Shown: positions 6,082 to 9,932 of the stretch, in pieces | How the letters are laid out: every line of letters begins with the position of its first letter | How positions within the stretch are numbered: position 1 is the stretch's first letter | Assembly (NCBI GenBank): GCA_046732855.1 | Contig: JBKPNX010000248.1 | Coordinates: forward strand, 1-9,932 | Direction of reading: 5' to 3' | DNA from: JBKPNX01 sp046732855 | GTDB lineage: Bacteria; Pseudomonadota; Alphaproteobacteria; Geminicoccales; Geminicoccaceae | Length of the DNA stretch: 9,932 nt | Translations under genes and position numbers: made by a program | The notes under the pieces: generated by a model | Database searches by the model: none | Seen by the model: the letters and a program-made list of their open reading frames with translations, nothing else | What the model was told of the DNA's origin: nothing

Positions 6082-8465
6082 CAGGCGCGGGCGCGCCGCG
6101 CCTGCTCGGTGCAGGCGAGCGCGACGCGATCGAGAATCGCCTCCGCATCGATCTGATGGGTGCGATAGAGATCCGGAATGTCGCCCGACTGGCCGAAGCG
6201 GTCGACGCCGAGCGGATAGACCGGGCGACCGGTGGCGCTGCCCAGCCAAGCGAGCGTCGCCGGGTGGCCGTCGAGCACGGTGACCAACGCGGCATCGGCG
6301 GCGAGCGGCGCGAGCAGCTGCTCGATCACGGCGTCCGCGGTCTCGCCCTGCGCCCGCCGCTCCTGCACCGCGCGCCAGTCCTCGAGCAGCCGGTCGGCCG
6401 AGGTAATCACGAGCACTCCGAGCCCCGACAGATCGTCGGCGAGCGCATCCGCCGCCGCGAGCACCTCGGGCACGATCGCGCCGGCGCCGACCAGGGCGAG
6501 CTCCGCTCCTGCAGCCGGCCGGCGCAGCCAATAGCCGCCCGAGAGAATCGCGGCTTTCAGCTCCTCAGGCATCTCCCGCTCGGGCTGCTCGACGGTTCTT
6601 GTCGACAGCCGGAGATAGACCGAGCTGCCATCGTCGCGTTGCAGGTGGTCGAACGCGAAGCGCAGGATCTCCGCGAGCTCGTCGGCATAGGCGGGCTCGA
6701 AGCTGAGCAGCTCCGGCTGGCCGATGCCGATCAGCGGCGTGGCGACCGACTGATGGGCGCCGCCCTCGGGGGCGAGCGAAATGCCGGACGGCGTCGCGAC
6801 CAGGAGAAAGCGCGCACCCTGGTAGATCGCGTAGATCAGGGCATCGAGGCCGCGCGCGATGAACGGGTCGTAGAGCGTGCCCACGGGGATCAGCCGCTGG
6901 CCGAACAGCGGCCCGGACAGGCCGAGCGCCGCGAGCAGCAGGAACAGGTTGTTCTCGGCGATCCCGAGCTCGACGTGCTGGCCGCGCCGGCTCTCGGCCC
7001 ACAGCTGGGACGAGGCGAGGCGCTCCTGCCGGAACACGTCCGCGTGCTCGGCGCGGTTGAACACGCTGCGCCGGCTGACCCACGGACCCAGGCTCGTGGA
7101 CACCGTGACGTCGGGCGAGGTGGTGATGATGCGCGCCGCGAGCTCGCCTTCGTCGCGCGCCAGCTCGCCCATGATCCGGCCGAACGCCTCCTGGGTCGAG
7201 GCGCGTCTGGCGCGCCGACCGACCGGCAGGCTCGCCGGCACGAGGATCGGGGCGCTGGCGTGCGCTTCGGTACGGCTGGCAAACGGCACGCTGCGCAGAA
7301 ACGCCTCGAGCTCCTCGGCCGCGATGTCGAGCCCGGCGAAGCGGTCCCATTCCTCGCCGTCCGGGACCCGGTGCTGCTTCTTGAACTCGGCCATCTGCTC
7401 GGGCGTCATCAGCCCGGCGTGATTGTCCTTATGGCCGGCGAACGGCAGCCGGAAGCCTTTGATGGTGTAGGCGATGAAGCAGTGCGGCCGGTCGTCGTCG
7501 ACCGCCTGGAACGCCTCGCGCACCAGATCGAGATCGTGGCCGCCGAGATTGGTCATGAGGCGCGCGAGCTCGTCATTGTCGTGCGCGGCGAGCAGCGCGC
7601 CGATGCCCGGCAGATGGCCGAGGTCGTGCTCGAGACGCTGGCGCCAGCCGGCGCCGCCCTTGAACGTCAGCGCCGAGTAGAGATCGTTCGGGCAGTCGTC
7701 GATCCACTGGCGCAGCGCTGCGCCGTCGGGCTCTGCGAATGCCGCCTGCAGCAGCTTGCCGTACTTGAGGGTGACGACCTGCCAGCCGACCGCGCCGAAG
7801 AAGTCCTCGATCTTGGCGAACAGGCGCTCGGGCACGACCCGATCGAGGCTCTGGCGATTGTAGTCGATCACCCACCACACGTTGCGGATGTCGTGCTTCC
7901 AGCCTTCGAGCAGCGCCTCGAACACGTTGCCCTCGTCGAGCTCGGCGTCGCCGACGAGCGCGACCATGCGCCCCTTGGGCTGCTCCATCGGCAGGAGGCG
8001 GCGTTCGTGCAGCAGATCCTGCGTGAGCGAGGCGAACAGCGTGATCGCCGCGCCGAGCCCGACCGAGCCGGTCGAGAAGTCGACGCCGGGGCCGTCCTTG
8101 GTGCGCGACGGATAGGCTTGCGCGCCGCCGAGCGCCCGGAAGCGCGCGAGCTTGTCCTGCGTCTGTCGGCCGAGCAGATACTGGATCGCGTGGTAGACCG
8201 GGCTGGCGTGCGGCTTCACCGCGACCCGGTCGCCCGGGCGCAGCACGTCGAAGTAGAGCGCCGTCATCAGGGTCGCGATCGAGGCGCACGATGCTTGGTG
8301 ACCGCCCACCTTCAGGCCGTCGCGGTTTTCGCGGATATGGTTGGCGTGGTGGATCATCCAGCACGCGAGCCACAGCACCTTGTGCTCGAGCGCGGCGAGG
8401 TACTCGTGGGTCCGGTTGCTCGGCCGCACCTCGCTCTCGATCGAACGCCTGACAAGCTCCAGCAT
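6081..8465 (-). CDS. Homodimeric pyruvate dehydrogenase E1-like / transketolase-superfamily ThDP enzyme
   Basis: This 794-aa protein resembles AceE along its length: GGHQAS (54-59), KPHASPVYHA (84-93), YPSRTKDGPGVDFSTGSVGLG (118 onward), VALVGDAELDEGNVFEA (168-184), WWVIDYNRQSLDRVV (197-211), AYTIKGFRLPFAGHKDNHAG (332-351), GIAENNLFLLLAALG (501-515), TPSGISLAPEGGAHQS (558-573) and VDRFGQSG (754-761). Against E. coli AceE (D230, N260, Q262 as metal/thiamine ligands, E571 and H407), D173, N203, Q205, E504 and H349 appear conserved. The thiamine signature is GDA instead of GDG. Only ~25 residues precede the conserved core, versus ~75 in AceE (887 aa), so most of the E2-docking N-terminus is absent. 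It probably decarboxylates a 2-oxo acid or transfers a ketol unit; the substrate is unknown. The ATG at 8465 is chosen, but GTG 8510 is possible. It lies between the CRP-fold gene and pdxY. Confidence 0.87.
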   Translation of the reverse strand: MLELVRRSIESEVRPSNRTHEYLAALEHKVLWLACWMIHHANHIRENRDGLKVGGHQASCASIATLMTALYFDVLRPGDRVAVKPHASPVYHAIQYLLGRQTQDKLARFRALGGAQAYPSRTKDGPGVDFSTGSVGLGAAITLFASLTQDLLHERRLLPMEQPKGRMVALVGDAELDEGNVFEALLEGWKHDIRNVWWVIDYNRQSLDRVVPERLFAKIEDFFGAVGWQVVTLKYGKLLQAAFAEPDGAALRQWIDDCPNDLYSALTFKGGAGWRQRLEHDLGHLPGIGALLAAHDNDELARLMTNLGGHDLDLVREAFQAVDDDRPHCFIAYTIKGFRLPFAGHKDNHAGLMTPEQMAEFKKQHRVPDGEEWDRFAGLDIAAEELEAFLRSVPFASRTEAHASAPILVPASLPVGRRARRASTQEAFGRIMGELARDEGELAARIITTSPDVTVSTSLGPWVSRRSVFNRAEHADVFRQERLASSQLWAESRRGQHVELGIAENNLFLLLAALGLSGPLFGQRLIPVGTLYDPFIARGLDALIYAIYQGARFLLVATPSGISLAPEGGAHQSVATPLIGIGQPELLSFEPAYADELAEILRFAFDHLQRDDGSSVYLRLSTRTVEQPEREMPEELKAAILSGGYWLRRPAAGAELALVGAGAIVPEVLAAADALADDLSGLGVLVITSADRLLEDWRAVQERRAQGETADAVIEQLLAPLAADAALVTVLDGHPATLAWLGSATGRPVYPLGVDRFGQSGDIPDLYRTHQIDAEAILDRVALACTEQARRARA

Positions 8466-8480
8466 GATCTCGCTCTCGAT
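8430..8480. repeat. 12-bp direct repeat around the start of the E1-like gene
   Basis: The sequence ctcgctctcgat occurs at 8430-8441 and again at 8469-8480, 39 bases (13 codons) apart. If translation starts at GTG 8510, both copies are read in the same frame and give a repeated SIESE. If it starts at ATG 8465, the upstream copy lies in the leader and supplies the weak GAGAGCGAG sequence before the start. This is a small duplication that blurs the choice of start. Confidence 0.6.
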
Positions 8481-8533
8481 GCTCCTCGACGGATCAGCGC
8501 GCCGGCCCACCGGCTACCCCGCTGATCGGTTCC

Positions 8534-9049
8534 TCAACGGCTTGGCCCACGCCGCCCTGCCTCGGCTTGGCCGGCCTGGCGCGTGCGTGGCACCCCGATC
8601 TGCAGGGCCGCGGCCATCTTGCGCAAGGTCTCGGTGAAGAACCTGCGGCGCTGCTCGGGTTCCGCGCGTCCCCAGGCCCGGATCAGATGGCCGTTGACCT
8701 CGTCCAGGCGGCGCGCCAGCACGGTCGCGACGTAAAGAGCGAGCAGAGGCTCCTGTCGCAGCAGGCCCTCGGCGTGGTCGACGATGTAGAAGCTCGACGG
8801 CTCGACCGCGAGCACGTCCGCGGTGTGCGGCAGGCCGAGCAGCACCGACATGTCGCCGAACACCGCGCCGGGCTGGCTGACGCGGGTGAGCTGGACCTCG
8901 TCCTTGACCACGTCGACCGCGCCCCGATTGAGGAACAGCAGCCGGTGCGTCTCGCTGCCTTCGGACAGCACGATGTCGCCGCGCTCGAAGGCGCGCAGCG
9001 GATAACCGGACACCTTCTCCAGGACTTGGCTCGGCTCCACGATCAGCAT
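8534..9049 (-). CDS. Small CRP-fold cyclic-nucleotide-binding-domain protein without visible HTH
   Basis: This 171-aa protein contains one cNMP-binding-like beta-roll. Visible elements are FERGDIVLSEGSETHRLLFL (21-40), NRGAVDVVKD (41-50), the phosphate-binding-cassette position FGDMSVLLGLPHTADVLAVE (64-83), then a long helix (about 96-127, LLRQEPLLALYVATVLARR). CRP-type cassettes read GE(L/M)S...R(S/T)A. Here the Glu is Asp66 and the phosphate-contacting Arg is His75, so cAMP or cGMP binding is doubtful. CRP-family regulators have ~210-230 aa with a C-terminal winged helix. Here the last 45 residues are charged and show no helix-turn-helix, so direct DNA binding is unlikely. The ATG at 9049 is preceded by AGGG (9061-9058) at 8-base spacing. 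Extending the frame upstream would overlap the uronate dehydrogenase gene and gives low-complexity Arg-rich sequence. The next gene starts 68 bases on, so they are probably one operon. Confidence 0.8.
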   Translation of the reverse strand: MLIVEPSQVLEKVSGYPLRAFERGDIVLSEGSETHRLLFLNRGAVDVVKDEVQLTRVSQPGAVFGDMSVLLGLPHTADVLAVEPSSFYIVDHAEGLLRQEPLLALYVATVLARRLDEVNGHLIRAWGRAEPEQRRRFFTETLRKMAAALQIGVPRTRQAGQAEAGRRGPSR

Positions 9050-9057
9050 GGACGCGA

Positions 9058-9072
9058 CCCTGTCGTGCAGGG
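9058..9072 (-). promoter_or_regulatory. Short hairpin enclosing the ribosome site of the CRP-fold gene
   Basis: On the minus strand CCCTG (9072-9068), loop CACGA, CAGGG (9062-9058) forms a perfect 5-bp stem. Its 3' arm contains the AGGG Shine-Dalgarno sequence, 8 bases before the ATG at 9049. If it folds it would partly hide the ribosome site and damp translation. A 5-bp stem is short and may be chance in this GC-rich DNA. Confidence 0.3.
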
Positions 9073-9297
9073 GGCACCTCGACGGGTTGCTCGGACGTGG
9101 GCGCCGCCCGACGCGCCGCCGCGGGCCTGGGACGGCAGAGTGGCGCTTTTGATCGCGACAAGCAACCTTCTGCACGCAAGGCAGCCCCGGACGGAGCAGG
9201 CGGGCCGCCCGCCGGCCGCTGCCCTTCCGATCTCGAGGGGGCGCGCTCGGGATTGCGCCATCGATCAGATCGTGAGCCCTCGCCTGGCGCGCGAAGC

Positions 9298-9932
9298 TCA
9301 ACTGATGCGGCGCGAGTCGCCCGCGAACTCGGCCGCGCAGAACGGCCCGCCGTGGAACTGCGCGGTGATCGGGTCCTCGGGATGCCCCGCTGTCACCGCG
9401 TGCGCGTGCTCCGCGTGATCCTCCGCTGCGTCCTGCGGACGGTAACCGAGGCGATACGCGTTCGAATTGTCCCACCACGAGCGCAGATTGTTCGAGGCGC
9501 CGTACACGATTTCGCAGTGGATGTCGGGATGGGTCAGCCCGATGCGGAACAGCTGGGCGAGATCGCGCGGGCTGATCCAGATCGAGAGCCGGCGCACGTC
9601 GGCGGGCCGGTGATCGACGTTGCCGATCCGGATGTTGAGCACGCGCAGTCCGTACTTGTCGGCGTACATCCGCCCGAGCGCCTCGCCGAACGCCTTGCTC
9701 ACGCCGTAGCGCGAGTCCGGGCGCGGCATGGCGGTCTCGTCGATCGTGCGCTGGCGGCGGTAGAAGCCGACCACGTGGTTGGTCGTGGCGAACACGATTC
9801 GCTGGCAGCCCTGGCGGCGCGCCGCCTCGTAGGTGTTGTACAGGCCGACGATGTTGGCGCTGTGCACCGCGTCCCAGTCCGCCTCAACCGCCTGGCCACC
9901 GAGATGAATGACGCCGTCGGCGCCCTCGAGCA
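9298..9932 (-). CDS. udh: Uronate dehydrogenase-like NAD-dependent SDR (N-terminus beyond window)
   Basis: Uronate dehydrogenase (EC 1.1.1.203) oxidises glucuronate or galacturonate to the aldarolactone with NAD+ in oxidative uronate breakdown. The 210 visible residues run to the right edge without a stop. About 58 N-terminal residues with the Rossmann glycine motif are missing compared with ~265 for the Agrobacterium enzyme. Seen from the edge, the motifs are GVIHLGGQAVE, NIVGLYNTYEAAR, IVFATTNHVVGFY, RPDSRYGVSKAFGE (the YxxxK pair), IRIGNVDHRPADVRRLSIWI, VYGASNNLRSWWDNSNAYRL and GYRPQDAAE. These match Udh-specific positions, including the SSNH segment (here TTNH, Thr replacing Ser), the RIG loop, and WWDNS. 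The apparent GTG at 9867 is internal, because the frame continues upstream with family-like sequence. A 248-bp gap separates it from the next gene. It could be a related sugar or uronate SDR with another substrate. Confidence 0.85.
   Translation of the reverse strand, partial: LEGADGVIHLGGQAVEADWDAVHSANIVGLYNTYEAARRQGCQRIVFATTNHVVGFYRRQRTIDETAMPRPDSRYGVSKAFGEALGRMYADKYGLRVLNIRIGNVDHRPADVRRLSIWISPRDLAQLFRIGLTHPDIHCEIVYGASNNLRSWWDNSNAYRLGYRPQDAAEDHAEHAHAVTAGHPEDPITAQFHGGPFCAAEFAGDSRRIS

Noticed and set aside
6082..6531. Upstream extension of the pyridoxal kinase frame
   Set aside because: It overlaps the 3' end of the E1-like gene and is low-complexity; family similarity starts at the ATG overlapping the stop.
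6156..8525. 789-codon open frame antisense to the E1-like gene
   Set aside because: It is a shadow of a gene with conserved catalytic motifs; its own sequence is Arg/Glu/Ala-rich and unrecognisable.
9199..9213. GC hairpin ggcggg-ccg-cccgcc as a terminator for the uronate dehydrogenase gene
   Set aside because: The loop is only 3 nt, there is no T-run, and it lies about 85 bases past the stop; such stems are expected by chance in this composition.
9050..9478. Longer start for the CRP-fold protein
   Set aside because: The added residues are Arg/Ala/Pro-rich, overlap the uronate dehydrogenase gene and are not part of the cNMP fold.
1..9932. CRISPR array, tRNA, rRNA, intact insertion sequence or prophage
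   Set aside because: No regularly spaced direct repeats, no cloverleaf or TTCRA arm pattern that I could recognise, and no transposase, integrase or phage motifs were found by reading; an automated tRNA/ncRNA scan was not possible.

Overview
The window is GC-rich, densely coding bacterial DNA. The AspRS with an RSPGEFYQLDLEM-type motif 2, the divergent aspS/rnd pair, a Udh-type uronate dehydrogenase and an alphaproteobacterial-style palindromic repeat all suggest an alphaproteobacterium, perhaps Rhizobiales or Rhodospirillales. That assignment is inferred from sequence features alone.

Layout. 1-297 (+) is the 3' end of an unrecognised gene whose product ends in one membrane segment, followed by a strong hairpin (306-344). 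298-914 holds no intact gene, but 540-860 (+) is a heavily frameshifted relic of a HigA-like (HTH_37/XRE) antitoxin. 915-2834 (-) is aspS. It diverges from rnd (3053-4213, +; ribonuclease D), and candidate promoters for both lie in the 218-bp gap. rnd is followed after 9 bp by a gene for an SDR/epimerase-like protein (4223-5056, +). A 96-bp inverted-repeat element (5095-5190) separates this pair from a convergent minus-strand cluster.

The minus-strand cluster, in transcription order, is: a Udh-like uronate dehydrogenase cut by the right edge (9932-9298); a 248-bp gap; a small cyclic-nucleotide-binding-fold protein with no visible DNA-binding domain (9049-8534); a 794-aa thiamine-diphosphate enzyme of the homodimeric pyruvate dehydrogenase E1/transketolase superfamily (8465-6081); and pyridoxal kinase (6081-5215), whose start codon overlaps the preceding stop. 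The last three genes look like one transcript.

The aspS/rnd block is housekeeping: tRNA charging and RNA 3'-end trimming. The most interesting part is the CRP-fold/E1-like/pyridoxal kinase group. The E1-like enzyme keeps its thiamine and metal ligands but lacks most of the N-terminal region that AceE uses to dock to E2, and no E2 or E3 gene is visible. It may act outside a classical dehydrogenase complex. No CRISPR array, tRNA, rRNA, intact insertion sequence or phage gene was seen.
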